Below, one piece after another: positions 10,037-18,785 of a DNA stretch of 64,000 nt. Source of the DNA: CAXXOK01 sp963666755 (lineage in GTDB: Bacteria > Bacillota > Clostridia > Christensenellales > Aristaeellaceae); contig CAXXGW010000003.1 of assembly GCA_963666755.2 (NCBI GenBank), forward strand, positions 1 to 64,000, given 5' to 3'. Position 1 is the stretch's first letter, and each line of letters opens with the position of its first letter. The notes beneath the pieces were generated by a model, which saw only the letters and a program-made list of their open reading frames with translations, was not told the origin of the DNA and did not search any database. The position numbers were made by a program, and so were the translations under genes.

Positions 10037-10579
10037 TCACTTTTTCCCCAGACGGAAGGTGTCGCTCAGCCACGCCTGCACCCTGAAGCCCAGTTGCCGA
10101 CTTTTTTTAACAGCCAGCGCCGCCTCCAGCGCCCCGGCGCGGTAGCGGTTGTTGTCCGGCTCCAGCCGCACCGCCTCGCGGTAGCTCTGGTGCGCGGTGC
10201 GGTATTGCCGCATGCCCATCAGGATGTTGCCCTGCATAAAGTACCAGTCCGCATCCTTGGTATCGGCGCGGTTCAGCTGGCGCAGCGCGCTTTCCAGATT
10301 GCCCTGCTCCACCAGCCGGGCGGCGAAGTGCTTGGCCTCCTCCTGCCCGATCAGGTTAAAGCCCACGCGCCGCTGGCTGCAAACCTTCAGCGCCTCCTCA
10401 TAGGCCAGGTTCAGCTCGATCAGCTGCTCCTGCGCGGCCTTCTGGCGCTCCGGGTCCTGATACTGGTCGGGGTGGCATGCCTTGACGCTCTGGCGGTACG
10501 CAGCGCGTACCTGCGCCGCCTCCGCCCCGGGAGGCAGGCCCAGCACCTCGAAAGGATTCTTGTCAAACAGCAGGCTCAC
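10037..10579 (-). CDS. J-domain protein with TPR repeats
   Basis: The N-terminal J domain (NPFEVLGLPPGA to about residue 70) has the diagnostic HPD motif (ACHPDQYQDPE), which stimulates DnaK ATPase. The C-terminal part contains at least two TPR-like helical pairs (DWYFMQGNILMGMRQYRTAHQSY and REAVRLEPDNNRYRAGALEAAL). No G/F region or zinc finger is present, so this is a type III J protein that probably directs DnaK to a specific client. The start is uncertain: GTG at 10579 gives a natural N-terminus (MSLLFDKNPFEVLG), while the frame is open to a GTG at 10615. It follows murA by 24-60 bases. Confidence 0.85.
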   Translation of the reverse strand: MSLLFDKNPFEVLGLPPGAEAAQVRAAYRQSVKACHPDQYQDPERQKAAQEQLIELNLAYEEALKVCSQRRVGFNLIGQEEAKHFAARLVEQGNLESALRQLNRADTKDADWYFMQGNILMGMRQYRTAHQSYREAVRLEPDNNRYRAGALEAALAVKKSRQLGFRVQAWLSDTFRLGKK

Positions 10580-10639
10580 CCCCCGCGACAGGATGCCCGC
10601 CGCTCCGCGCCGCACGCGGCGGCACGGTGTCGGCGCGCT

Positions 10640-11905
10640 TTACAGCTTCTCCCGCCGGATATCGGCGCCCAGCGAGCGCAGTTTCTGCTCGATGCGCTCA
10701 TACCCGCGGTCAATATAGCCGGTTTCGTAAATTTCCGTGACGCCGGTCGCCATCAGCCCGGCCACAATCAGCGCCGCGCCTGCGCGCAGGTCGGTCACGG
10801 TTACGGGTGCGCCGTACATTTCCTTCACGCCCTCGATCAGCACGGTGCGATCCACCAGCTTGATGCGCGCGCCCATGCGGCGCAGCTCGTCCAGATGCTT
10901 GAAGCGCTGCTCAAAGATCGTTTCACACACAGTGGAGGTGCCGTTGGCCATGCACAGCAAGGCCGTCATCGGCTGCTGCAAATCGGTGGGAAACCCTGGG
11001 TATACCTGGGTTTTAATGTTGATAGCCCGCTGCTCGTTGTGCGGCCGCACATGGATGGAATCGTCGCTTTCGGTCACGCGCACGCCCATTTCCAGCAGTT
11101 TGGCGGTCAGGGATTCCATATGCGTGGGGATGCAGCCGTGGATCACCACATCGCCGCGCGTGGCGGCGGCGGCGATCATCAGCGTGCCGGTTTCAATCTG
11201 GTCGGGGATCACGGTGTAGGTCGTGCCGTGCAGCACGGGCCGCCCGGTAATGCGGATCACGTCCGTACCGGCGCCCTTGATGCGCGCGCCCATGGAGTTG
11301 AGGCAGTTGGCCAGATCGACAATATGCGGCTCCTTGGCGGCATTGTAAATGACCGTGGAGCCCTGCGCCTTGGCGGCGGCCAGCATCACGTTGATGGTCG
11401 CCCCCACGGTGACCATGTCGAAAAATACGTCCGCGCCGGTCAGCACATCGGCGGTGGCGCACACCAGACCGCCCCGGTCCTCAATGGTCGCGCCCAGCGC
11501 CTGAAAGCCCTTCAGGTGCTGGTCAATCGGGCGGCTGCCAATGTCGCAGCCGCCGGGGTAGGCCACCTCGGCCCGGCCCCCGCGCCCCAGCAGCGCCCCC
11601 AGCAGATAATAGCTGGCGCGCAGACGTTTGGTATACTCAAACGGCACATTGCAACTGACCACCCCCTGCGGGTACACCCGCAGGTACTGGTCGGGCACAT
11701 ATTCGGTTTTGGCACCGAGCAGCTGCAAAATCTCGATCAGCGCGTGTACATCCTCTATATCGGGCAGGTTTTCAATCGTGCTGGGCTCGTCGCTCAGCAG
11801 CGTCGCCGGGATTACGGCCACCGCCGTATTTTTACCGCCGCTGACGGAAATCTCGCCCTCCAGAGGTTTTCCGCCCCGGATGAGCATCTTGTCTTTGCCG
11901 GACAT
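10640..11905 (-). CDS. murA: UDP-N-acetylglucosamine 1-carboxyvinyltransferase
   Basis: Catalyses the first committed step of peptidoglycan synthesis, transfer of enolpyruvate from PEP to UDP-GlcNAc. 421 residues, normal length. GGKN (about residues 23-26) supplies the PEP-binding lysine, and PGGCDIGSRPIDQH carries the catalytic cysteine at about residue 120, the residue alkylated by fosfomycin; its presence predicts a fosfomycin-sensitive enzyme. The ATG at 11905 has a TAGGTGG ribosome site; longer readings extend into the promoter. Confidence 0.97.
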   Translation of the reverse strand: MSGKDKMLIRGGKPLEGEISVSGGKNTAVAVIPATLLSDEPSTIENLPDIEDVHALIEILQLLGAKTEYVPDQYLRVYPQGVVSCNVPFEYTKRLRASYYLLGALLGRGGRAEVAYPGGCDIGSRPIDQHLKGFQALGATIEDRGGLVCATADVLTGADVFFDMVTVGATINVMLAAAKAQGSTVIYNAAKEPHIVDLANCLNSMGARIKGAGTDVIRITGRPVLHGTTYTVIPDQIETGTLMIAAAATRGDVVIHGCIPTHMESLTAKLLEMGVRVTESDDSIHVRPHNEQRAINIKTQVYPGFPTDLQQPMTALLCMANGTSTVCETIFEQRFKHLDELRRMGARIKLVDRTVLIEGVKEMYGAPVTVTDLRAGAALIVAGLMATGVTEIYETGYIDRGYERIEQKLRSLGADIRREKL

Positions 11906-11957
11906 GGTTGTCCACCACCACCTAGAAAACGAATCGGGTCGAGCGTCACCATTCTTT

Positions 11958-11986
11958 ATTATACACGACCCGCGCCCCCTTGACAA
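11958..11986 (-). promoter_or_regulatory. Sigma-A promoter of murA
   Basis: Minus-strand -35 TTGTCA (11986-11981) and a perfect -10 TATAAT (11963-11958), 17-base spacer, about 50 bases before the murA ATG. Confidence 0.88.
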
Positions 11987-12027
11987 GCCGCCCGTCCGGC
12001 GCGTCCCCGCGCGCCTTGCGGCACACG

Positions 12028-12066
12028 AAAAAGGAACCGCGCCGTATGGCGCGCGGCTCCTTTTTC
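12028..12066. terminator. Bidirectional intrinsic terminator after degV
   Basis: AAAAAGGAACCGCGCC and GGCGCGCGGCTCC form a long stem around GTAT, flanked by A-runs on the left and T-runs on the right, so it can terminate in either direction. It closes the degV gene and insulates murA. Confidence 0.85.
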
Positions 12067-12106
12067 CGTTGACGGCGCCGTGGCGGCGCGGGCGCGGCCC
12101 GCAGCG

Positions 12107-12985
12107 TCAGACGGAGCGTTCCTTGCCCATGAAACAGCTGGCGACGGTGCCCGGCCCGCAGTGCGCGCCGATCACCGGCCCAATGTAATACTGGGTGATG
12201 CTGCCGATGTCGGGCACGCGCTCACGGATGAGCGCCTCCAGACGGTCGGCGTCTTCCTTGGCGTCCGCCTGCAGGATAATCAGCTCCTGTTCGGCGGGGT
12301 TTTCAATCAGCTCGGCGGTTTTGTCGGCCACATAGCGCAGGGCGGCTTTGCGGCCGCGAATCTTATCCACGGCGGCCATGGAGCCATCACGGGTCAGGGT
12401 GATGACGGGTTTCAAATCCAGCATCGTGCCCATGGTGGCGGCAATGGCGCTGATGCGCCCGCCGCGCTTGAGGTACTTGAGGTCGTCCACGGTCAGCCAG
12501 GCGTGGCTGCGCAGCTTGTTGGCCTCCACCCACGCGGCGATCTCCTCCATGGGTTTGCCCTCGGTGTAGAGCTTGTAGGCCCGGTGCAGCAGCAGCGACA
12601 TCGGCGCGGAGATGCTCAGCGTATCCACCACCAGGATGCTGCGCTCGGGATACTTCTCCAGCAGCTCCTCCCGCGCGGCGTAGATGTTCTGAATCGTGGA
12701 GGACATGTGGCTGGAAAACGCGATGAACAGGATGTCCTTGCCCTCGGCCAGGATGGGTTCGAAGTATTCCAGATACGCCGCCGTGGGCAGCAGCGACGTT
12801 ACGGGGGATACGCCGTTGCGCATGGCTTCGAAGTATTCCCGCTGCTTGCCGTTGCGGCCCAGATCGTCAAAATACTCTACGCCGTCCACGATGTAGGGCA
12901 TGTAAACCATCTTCAGGTCGTACTGATCGACAAACGAATAGGGCAGGTCGGAATCCGAATCGGTCATGAATACGTAAGAATTCAC
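12107..12985 (-). CDS. DegV family protein (fatty-acid binding)
   Basis: 292 residues across the full DegV fold. Members bind a fatty acid and, as FakB, present it to the FakA kinase for phosphorylation. Recognisable blocks are TDSDSDLPYSF at the N-terminus, SPVTSLLPT, FSSHMSSTIQN (the lipid carboxyl-binding Ser region), KYLKRGGRISA and LKPVITLTRDG. The GTG at 12985, just after AAAGGGGG, is the best start; an ATG seven codons upstream overlaps that ribosome site. No fakA is nearby. Monocistronic, with its own promoter and terminator. Confidence 0.92.
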   Translation of the reverse strand: MNSYVFMTDSDSDLPYSFVDQYDLKMVYMPYIVDGVEYFDDLGRNGKQREYFEAMRNGVSPVTSLLPTAAYLEYFEPILAEGKDILFIAFSSHMSSTIQNIYAAREELLEKYPERSILVVDTLSISAPMSLLLHRAYKLYTEGKPMEEIAAWVEANKLRSHAWLTVDDLKYLKRGGRISAIAATMGTMLDLKPVITLTRDGSMAAVDKIRGRKAALRYVADKTAELIENPAEQELIILQADAKEDADRLEALIRERVPDIGSITQYYIGPVIGAHCGPGTVASCFMGKERSV

Positions 12986-13050
12986 AGGAATCCCCCTTTG
13001 CGGCATCGATGATGAAACAAGAATAATATGAAGCGCCTATCAACCGCTTT

Positions 13051-13079
13051 ATTGTACCTTGTCCGCACCATTTTTGCAA
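13051..13079 (-). promoter_or_regulatory. Sigma-A promoter of the degV-like gene
   Basis: Minus-strand -35 TTGCAA (13079-13074) and -10 TACAAT (13056-13051) with a 17-base spacer. Confidence 0.75.
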
Positions 13080-13105
13080 GCGCCGCCCGCCGCGCCGTGT
13101 AACTG

Positions 13106-14017
13106 TTACAGCCCGGCCTGCCGCGCCTGCCTGCGCCGCCGGAGTAGCACCACCGCCACCATCATGACCACCGTAACCAGATAGGGGGCCGTGCTGGTCA
13201 GGTCGGAAGGGATATACTTCTGCAATCGCATGCCCAGCGCGTCGATAAAGCCGAACAGCAGCGCCGCCAGAAACACGCGCGGCGGATTGCCGCCGCCGAA
13301 GATCACGCACGCCACCGCCACATACCCGCGCGAGGCGCTCATATTCTCGGAAAACATGGTCAGGTAGCCCAGGCTCAGGTGCGCGCCGGATAACGTTGCC
13401 AACGCCCCGCACAGCACCGAGGCAAGGCGCTTCATCCGTTCCGGGCTTTTGCCGCTGGCGCGCAGCGCTTCCGGTGCCTCGCCGCTGGCGCGCAGATGGA
13501 AACCCAGCGGCGTACGGTATAAAAGCACCCAGCACAGCAGCACCAGCAGCCAGCTGGCGTACACCAGCAGCGTGTTGCCGCTCAGGATCGGCCCCAGCAC
13601 CGGAATCTGTTCCAGCCACGGGATGCGCAGCGTCGGCAGCGGTACGATGCCCGGGCCGCTGAACGAGCCCTTGACCCCGAACAGCGTACGCAGCAGGAAC
13701 ACCGTAAGCCCGCCCGCCAGAATGTTGAGCGCCACGCCGATGATAAACTCGTCACTCTTGAGGCGCACCGAAAACAGGTAATAGAAATACCCCAGCCCGA
13801 CGCCCAGCACCAGCGCGAACACCAGCCCCATGGCCCAGCTGGCAAACAGATAGCTGCCCAGCACCGCGAAAAACGCGCCCATCAGCATCATGCCGTCCAC
13901 GCCGATGTTCATAAACCCTGCCTGATCCGTCATCAGGCAGCCCAGCGCGCACAGCACCACCGGGGTGGAGGTGCGCAGCGTGTTTTGTAAAAGCAGCAGG
14001 TTAAAAATCTCGCTCAT
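13106..14017 (-). CDS. Nucleoside ABC transporter permease (NupQ/YufQ type)
   Basis: 303 residues with about eight hydrophobic segments, of the RbsC-like permease superfamily (BPD_transp_2). The N-terminal GFMNIGVDGMMLMGAFFAV matches the signature of the second permease of nucleoside and purine importers. The ATG at 14017 overlaps the stop of the upstream permease (ATGA), so a longer reading to 14374 is rejected. With the two preceding genes it forms an ATPase-permease-permease importer in the plasma membrane. Confidence 0.92.
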   Translation of the reverse strand: MSEIFNLLLLQNTLRTSTPVVLCALGCLMTDQAGFMNIGVDGMMLMGAFFAVLGSYLFASWAMGLVFALVLGVGLGYFYYLFSVRLKSDEFIIGVALNILAGGLTVFLLRTLFGVKGSFSGPGIVPLPTLRIPWLEQIPVLGPILSGNTLLVYASWLLVLLCWVLLYRTPLGFHLRASGEAPEALRASGKSPERMKRLASVLCGALATLSGAHLSLGYLTMFSENMSASRGYVAVACVIFGGGNPPRVFLAALLFGFIDALGMRLQKYIPSDLTSTAPYLVTVVMMVAVVLLRRRRQARQAGL

Positions 14018-15141
14018 GCCTGCGCCCCCTTCTGCGCCGCGCGGCGTGCCCGCCTGGCCGCCGCCGCCGCGCGCATCTGCTCCCGGATGCCGCCCTCCGC
14101 CGCCATAAAGAAGATGATGATGGACTGCACGATCAGCATCACCTCGCTGCTGATGCCCGCCGACAGCTCCATCGCGGAGCCGCCGATGTTGAGCACCGCG
14201 AAAAAGAAGCTCATCAGGATCACGCCCACAGGCTGGTAGCGCATAATCATGGCCACGAGCATGCCGTCGAAATAGAACTCGCTGCTGATGGTGGTCAGGA
14301 ACCGGTGGTGCAGCCCGAATACTTCCAAAAGCCCCACCACGCCGCAGATCATGCCGCTGAGCACCATGCCCCACAGCGCCAGCCGATCCGCGCGGATGCC
14401 GCCGTAGCGCGCAAAGCGCGGGTTGGTGCCGGTCATTTTCATTTCAAACCCGACGGTGGAGCGCGTCATTAAATACCAGACGAACAGCGCGATCACTGCG
14501 GCGTAAAACACGCCGGAAGTCAGGTTGCTTAAGCGGATAAGCGGCGTAAACCACGCGTTGCGGGCAATGGCGTCGGTGCCGCTGGCAATGCCGCGTTCGG
14601 CCGTCTTGAGCGGGCCGTTGGCCATGTAGCTGCAAAAGTAGATGGCCGCGGAGTTAAGCAGGATGGTGGTCACGACCTCGTTTACCTTGAGCTTGACCTT
14701 GAGCACCCCGGGCACCCACGCGTACGCGCCGCCCGCCGCCATGGCCGCCAGCAGCGCGCAGGCCACCACCAGCCAGCCGGGCGCGCCCTGCATGCGCGCG
14801 CCTACCACCGCGGCGGCCAGCCCGCCCAGATACAGCTGCCCCTCGCCGCCCACATTAAAGATGCCCGCCTTGGCCGCCACACTCATGGCAAGGCCCGTCA
14901 GGCACAGGGTTACGGTCTTGGCAAGGGTGTTGCCCAGCGCGCGGGGCTTGCCCAGCGCGCCCTTGACCATCGCGGCATAGCAGGTGAGCGGATCATACCC
15001 GCAGGCCAGCATGATGCCCGCGCCCAGCAGAAACGCAAGCGCCACCGCAACAGCCAGCGACAGCAGGTACTGCGCCGTCAGGCGTTGCTTGGGTTTGAGC
15101 GCAAACAGCGCGAACAGCGGTTGCAGAAAGCCCGTTTTCAT
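14014..15141 (-). CDS. Nucleoside ABC transporter permease (NupP/YufP type)
   Basis: 375 residues. The first of two paired permeases, with a cytoplasmic N-terminus (about 20 residues, FALKPKQR) followed by about nine membrane segments. The motif AAKAGIFNVGGEGQLYLGG is the conserved permease loop of the NupP subfamily. The C-terminus is basic (AAAARRARRAAQK). Its start overlaps the stop of the ATPase gene by four bases and its stop overlaps the start of the next permease, showing tight translational coupling. Confidence 0.92.
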   Translation of the reverse strand: MKTGFLQPLFALFALKPKQRLTAQYLLSLAVAVALAFLLGAGIMLACGYDPLTCYAAMVKGALGKPRALGNTLAKTVTLCLTGLAMSVAAKAGIFNVGGEGQLYLGGLAAAVVGARMQGAPGWLVVACALLAAMAAGGAYAWVPGVLKVKLKVNEVVTTILLNSAAIYFCSYMANGPLKTAERGIASGTDAIARNAWFTPLIRLSNLTSGVFYAAVIALFVWYLMTRSTVGFEMKMTGTNPRFARYGGIRADRLALWGMVLSGMICGVVGLLEVFGLHHRFLTTISSEFYFDGMLVAMIMRYQPVGVILMSFFFAVLNIGGSAMELSAGISSEVMLIVQSIIIFFMAAEGGIREQMRAAAAARRARRAAQKGAQA

Positions 15142-16685
15142 GCCTGTGCCGCCTCCTCCTGCCGCCCGCCGGTCATATAATAGCCCACGCCCTGCTTATC
15201 GATCGTGCCCGCGTCAAACCGGCCTGTGATGCGCCCTTCGTAAAGGGTCACCAGCCGGTCGCTCAGGCGGAACAGCTCGTCCAGATCGGCGCTGACCAGC
15301 AGGATGGCACAGCCCGCGCTGCGCTTTTCCAGAATTTTTTCATGAATGAACTCAATCGCGCCGATATCCACGCCGCGCGTCGGCTGGCTGACCACCAGCA
15401 CAGGCGTATCAAAGCTGAACTCGCGCGCGAGAATCGCCTTTTGCATGTTGCCGCCGCTGAGCGACCCGGCCGGTAAATCCAGCCCGCCGGAGCGGATGTC
15501 GAACGCCTCCGCCAGCGTGGCGGCATAGCGGCGGGCGTTGCGGGCGCGGTAGTGGATGCCCAGGGCGCTGAACTCCGGGCGCCGCTGCTTGCCCACCAAT
15601 AGGTTTTCCGTGACGGTCGCGGCGGCGCTCAGCCCCGTGCGCAGCCGATCTTCCGGAATCCAGCTGACCCCCAGCGCGCGGATGGCGCGCGGGTCCAGGT
15701 TGCTGATGTCCCGGCCGTTCAGGGTTACCTGCCCGCCCGTCTGCGGCCGCATGCCCATGATGCACTCCGTCAGCTCCGTCTGGCCGTTGCCCTCCACGCC
15801 GCATACGCCCACAATCTCCCCGGCGTGCACGGTAATATCCACCCCGCGCAGGGCAGGCAGGCCCCGGTCGTCCCGCGCGGTCAGGCCCTGTACGCACAGC
15901 ACGGGCTCGGTGCCGGGCGCGCCCTCGCGCAGCTCGTCAAACAGCACGTCGCGCCCCACCATCAGGGCGGCCAAAGCGCGCTCGTTGGTTTCGGTGGTGG
16001 GCAGGACGTTGAGCAGCTTGCCGCGGCGCATCACGCCTACACGGTCGCTCAGGGCCATGACCTCGCCCAGTTTGTGGGTAATCAGGATCACCGTCATGCC
16101 CTCGTCCGCCACGATGCGGCGGATGACCGTAAACAGCTCGTCGGTTTCCTGCGGGGTCAGCACGGCGGTGGGCTCGTCCAGAATCAGCACCTCGGCGCCA
16201 CGGTGCAGCGCCTTGAGAATTTCCACCCGCTGCTGCAGGCCCACGCTCAGCTCGCCCACCACGTCGCCCGGCTCCACCGGCAGGCCGAAACGCTCGCCCA
16301 GCGCGCGCACGTCGGCCTCGCCCCGCGCCTGATCGTACAGCACGCCGTGCCTGCGCGGCTCGCGCCCCAGAAAGATGTTCTGCGCCACGGTAAAGCTGGG
16401 CACCAGCTTAAAATGCTGGTGCACCATGCCGACCCCCAGCGCCATGGCGCGCTGCGGATCGTGCCGGGGGCCGGTTTTGTGGCCCCGAATCCAGATTTCG
16501 CCCAGCGTGGGTTTTTGCAGGCCGTAGAGCAGGTTCATGAGCGTGGTTTTACCCGCGCCGTTTTCGCCCACCAGCGCGAACACCTCGCCCCTGCGCACGT
16601 CCAGACTGACATCGTCGTTGGCCAACACCCCCGGAAACTGCATGCTCACATGCGAAAAGCGGACAATCGCCTCGGCCTGATTCAT
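15138..16685 (-). CDS. Nucleoside ABC transporter ATPase with two ABC domains (NupO/YufO type)
   Basis: 515 residues with duplicated ABC modules. The first has Walker A GENGAGKTT, signature LSVGLQQR and Walker B VLILDEPTA. The second has the degenerate Walker A GVEGNGQTEL, signature LSGGNMQ and VVSQPTRGVD, as in RbsA/NupO proteins, where only one site hydrolyses ATP well. The ATG at 16685 starts two bases after the TGA of the ybaK-like gene, so it is translationally coupled to it. The lipoprotein (BmpA) that normally delivers nucleosides is not encoded here. Confidence 0.93.
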   Translation of the reverse strand: MNQAEAIVRFSHVSMQFPGVLANDDVSLDVRRGEVFALVGENGAGKTTLMNLLYGLQKPTLGEIWIRGHKTGPRHDPQRAMALGVGMVHQHFKLVPSFTVAQNIFLGREPRRHGVLYDQARGEADVRALGERFGLPVEPGDVVGELSVGLQQRVEILKALHRGAEVLILDEPTAVLTPQETDELFTVIRRIVADEGMTVILITHKLGEVMALSDRVGVMRRGKLLNVLPTTETNERALAALMVGRDVLFDELREGAPGTEPVLCVQGLTARDDRGLPALRGVDITVHAGEIVGVCGVEGNGQTELTECIMGMRPQTGGQVTLNGRDISNLDPRAIRALGVSWIPEDRLRTGLSAAATVTENLLVGKQRRPEFSALGIHYRARNARRYAATLAEAFDIRSGGLDLPAGSLSGGNMQKAILAREFSFDTPVLVVSQPTRGVDIGAIEFIHEKILEKRSAGCAILLVSADLDELFRLSDRLVTLYEGRITGRFDAGTIDKQGVGYYMTGGRQEEAAQA

Positions 16686-16687
16686 GC

Positions 16688-17158
16688 TCACACCCCGTTC
16701 CATCCCTTGCAGACATCAATCCAGCCGGTCGCGCGGCTGGCGGTTTCCAGCTCGGCGGGGGTCAGGCGCACGGCGCTGTGGTCGTCGCCCGCGGCAGGGT
16801 AGACGGTTTCAAAGCGACGCAGCGAATCGTCCAGATAGACGGGCACCTGCGCGCCGAAGGGGCAAACACCGCCCACTTTGAGGCCGATCAGGCTTTCCAC
16901 CTCGTCATGGCTTAGCATGGCGGCCTTCTGGTGAAACTGCGCCTTGTACTTTGCGTTATCAATTTTTGCGTCGCCGGCCGCCACAATCAGCATGGCGCCT
17001 TCGGCAGTGCGGAAGGACAGGGTTTTGGCAATCTGCGCGGGCTGGCAGCCAACGCACTGGGCGGCCAGCTCCACGGTGGCGCTGCTGTTTTGGAAGGTCA
17101 TCACACGGTCGGCAAAGCCAAAGGCGGCAAGATGCGGCAGAACAGATTCCAAGCCCAT
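16688..17158 (-). CDS. YbaK/EbsC-type aminoacyl-tRNA deacylase
   Basis: 156 residues, the complete YbaK fold. Family members hydrolyse mischarged tRNA, most often Cys- or Ala-tRNA(Pro). Visible signature: AKTLSFRTAEGAMLIVAAGDAKIDNAKYK with the conserved lysine, and GLKVGGVCPFG. The ATG at 17158 follows AAAGGATG. It is the first gene of the operon with the nucleoside importer, ending two bases before the ATPase start. The specificity cannot be resolved from the sequence. Confidence 0.92.
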   Translation of the reverse strand: MGLESVLPHLAAFGFADRVMTFQNSSATVELAAQCVGCQPAQIAKTLSFRTAEGAMLIVAAGDAKIDNAKYKAQFHQKAAMLSHDEVESLIGLKVGGVCPFGAQVPVYLDDSLRRFETVYPAAGDDHSAVRLTPAELETASRATGWIDVCKGWNGV

Positions 17159-17192
17159 GGGCGGCATCCTTCTTTCCGGTCAGGTTGGTATC

Positions 17193-17220
17193 ATTATACG
17201 CAAAAACACAGGAAAAGCAA
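17193..17220 (-). promoter_or_regulatory. Sigma-A promoter of the ybaK-nup operon
   Basis: Minus-strand -35 TTGCTT (17220-17215) and a perfect -10 TATAAT (17198-17193) with a 16-base spacer, 35 bases before the start codon. Confidence 0.78.
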
Positions 17221-17265
17221 ACGCGCGGGGGTGCCCCGCGCGCAGCCAATTTCAATAGCATAACT

Positions 17266-17494
17266 GGAGGTGCAGGAGGCACTGCCTCCTGCCGGGGTTT
17301 GGGCGCCCAAGGGAAGCGTGCGGCCAGTGGCCGCTTCGCCGCAGGCGAAAGCGACCCGCAGGCGGGGTGTGAAACGAGCAGGCAAACGATAGTGCAGCCT
17401 GCGAAGATTGAACACCCGGGATCTAACCCCAAAGCCTAGCCGCAGCGCACTCCTAGCAGCGAGCGAACAGCCCGAAGGGCTATGAGGCGAGCGG
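17266..17494 (+). repeat. Composite hairpin repeat, copy A (plus orientation)
   Basis: A chain of hairpins: GCAGGAGGCA/TGCCTCCTGC (17271-17292), GCGGCC-AGT-GGCCGC and CTTCGCC-GCA-GGCGAAAG (about 17321-17350), and finally AGCCC-GAA-GGGCT inside a 39-base segment (17456-17494). That 39-base segment recurs exactly, inverted, at 17676-17714. The opening 37 bases recur inverted at 17751-17787 with one difference. No protein is encoded. Part of the dispersed family described in the findings. Confidence 0.85.
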
Positions 17495-17675
17495 TGGCAG
17501 TGCATAAGCGGAGGTATAGCCGGCACTGCCTCCCGTTGGTCATTACAGGCATTTTATACCCGAACAGGAGGGGATTTCTGCCTGTTGGGAATGCCGTTGC
17601 CTACATCGAACTGCGCCCGGCTTTATACGGGGATGGCTCCCACGTCCATCTGCTAAAACCGGCAATACGCTGCCT
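17495..17675. other. Unique sequence between the two inverted repeat copies
   Basis: About 180 bases lying between the convergent repeat copies. Nothing recognisable: no ribosome site with an open frame of note, no promoter and no RNA motif was seen. Confidence 0.4.
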
Positions 17676-17787
17676 CCGCTCGCCTCATAGCCCTTCGGGC
17701 TGTTCGCTCGCTGCTGGAAAAGCGCTGCGGCGCGGGTTTGGGGCGCTGCCCCAAGCCCCGGCAGGAGGCAGTGCCTCCTGCACCTCC
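17676..17787 (-). repeat. Composite hairpin repeat, copy B (inverted)
   Basis: A minus-orientation copy of the family, head to head with the copy at 17266-17494. It has the same terminal modules but a much shorter middle: 36 bases against about 150, with hairpin TTGGGGC/GCCCCAA (17738-17754). It ends 22 bases from the stop of the ACT-domain gene and could act in its 3' end. Confidence 0.85.
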
Positions 17788-17808
17788 ATTTTTATGCGAT
17801 ATCCGGAT

Positions 17809-18180
17809 TTACGCTTCCTCCACGGCATACCCCGCATCCCGGAGCGCCCGCAGCGCCTCGGGCAGCCGGTCGGCCTTCACCAGCAGATAATCCGTATCAA
17901 ACGTGCTCACGGCAAACACAGGCACCTCCGCCGCCGCCAGCGCGCCCGTAAGTCCCGCCAGAATCCCCACCAGCGAAAAGGCCATCGACCCCGCCACCCG
18001 CAGGGCGCGAAACCCGTCCTCCCGGGCGAGCGTATCAGGCGGTACCTGCGCGGTGGCGCACACCAGCGAAAGCTCGCCCTCGGTGCGCGCGGCAAAATAG
18101 AACGGCGCATCCGGCGCGAGCGCCTCCGGTTGCGCCACTTTGCAGACGGTCAGCGCCTGCGGCAACAGTTGCAGGGTCAT
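17809..18180 (-). CDS. ACT-domain protein
   Basis: 123 residues, consisting of two ACT-like halves. The second half contains SMAFSLVGILAGLTGALAAAEVPVFAVSTFDTDYLLV, with the turn and strand typical of amino-acid-binding ACT domains in the COG3603 group. The ATG at 18180 follows GGGAGGC. It stands 64 bases after the nitroreductase gene on the same strand and is probably cotranscribed. Probably a small amino-acid sensor; ligand and partner are unknown. Confidence 0.82.
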   Translation of the reverse strand: MTLQLLPQALTVCKVAQPEALAPDAPFYFAARTEGELSLVCATAQVPPDTLAREDGFRALRVAGSMAFSLVGILAGLTGALAAAEVPVFAVSTFDTDYLLVKADRLPEALRALRDAGYAVEEA

Positions 18181-18244
18181 GGGGTGCCTCCCTCTGTGCG
18201 GCGGACAACCGCCCGCCGCGTGTCATTCCAGTTCCGGAACAGTT

Positions 18245-18757
18245 TCAGCGCAGCACACGCACGCGGCTCGCGTCGTAAAACCCGCGCTGTGCGGGCGTTT
18301 CCGCCGCTACCCCTACCAGAATCAGCGACAGGGGCATGCTGTCCACCCCGAGCAGACCGGCAATCGCGGCGGCCCGCTTACGGTCGGGGTACACGCCGCA
18401 CCAGCAGGTGCCGTAGCCCAGCTCCGTCGCTTCCAGCAGGATGTTCTGGGTAGCCGCGGCGCAATCCTGCGGCCAGAATCCCTCGGTCGGCGCGGTGGGC
18501 AACGCCTCCGGCACCCCGCAAACCACAATGGCCAGCGCCGCGTCGGGCAGCGAGCGGCAGTAGGGGTGCACCTCCGTGATCTGTTTGCGCAGCGCGGGGT
18601 TGACGACCACTACAAACTCCCACGGGCGGCTGTTGCAGGCACTGGGCGCGCACATGGCGGCCTCCAGCAGGCGGTCGATATGCTCCTGCGGAATTTCGCG
18701 GCCGGGCTGATACTTGCGCACGCTGCGGCGCGCGCGGATGGCTTCGTGTACGGTCAT
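18245..18757 (-). CDS. Nitroreductase family protein
   Basis: About 170 residues of the FMN-dependent nitroreductase fold. RRSVRKYQP (FMN phosphate binding) lies near the N-terminus, then APSACNSRPWEFVVV and the C-terminal block GLLGVDSMPLSLILVGVA. Members reduce nitro compounds, quinones or flavins with NAD(P)H; the substrate is unknown. Two ATGs are possible (18763 and 18757); only the second has proper spacing (8 bases) from AAAGGAG. Confidence 0.92.
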   Translation of the reverse strand: MTVHEAIRARRSVRKYQPGREIPQEHIDRLLEAAMCAPSACNSRPWEFVVVVNPALRKQITEVHPYCRSLPDAALAIVVCGVPEALPTAPTEGFWPQDCAAATQNILLEATELGYGTCWCGVYPDRKRAAAIAGLLGVDSMPLSLILVGVAAETPAQRGFYDASRVRVLR

Positions 18758-18785
18758 GGGCATGACTCCTTTCAGACGATCCGGA

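Noticed and set aside
14018..14374. N-terminal extension of the nucleoside permease
   Set aside because: It lies in another frame inside the preceding permease gene; homology starts at the ATGA overlap.
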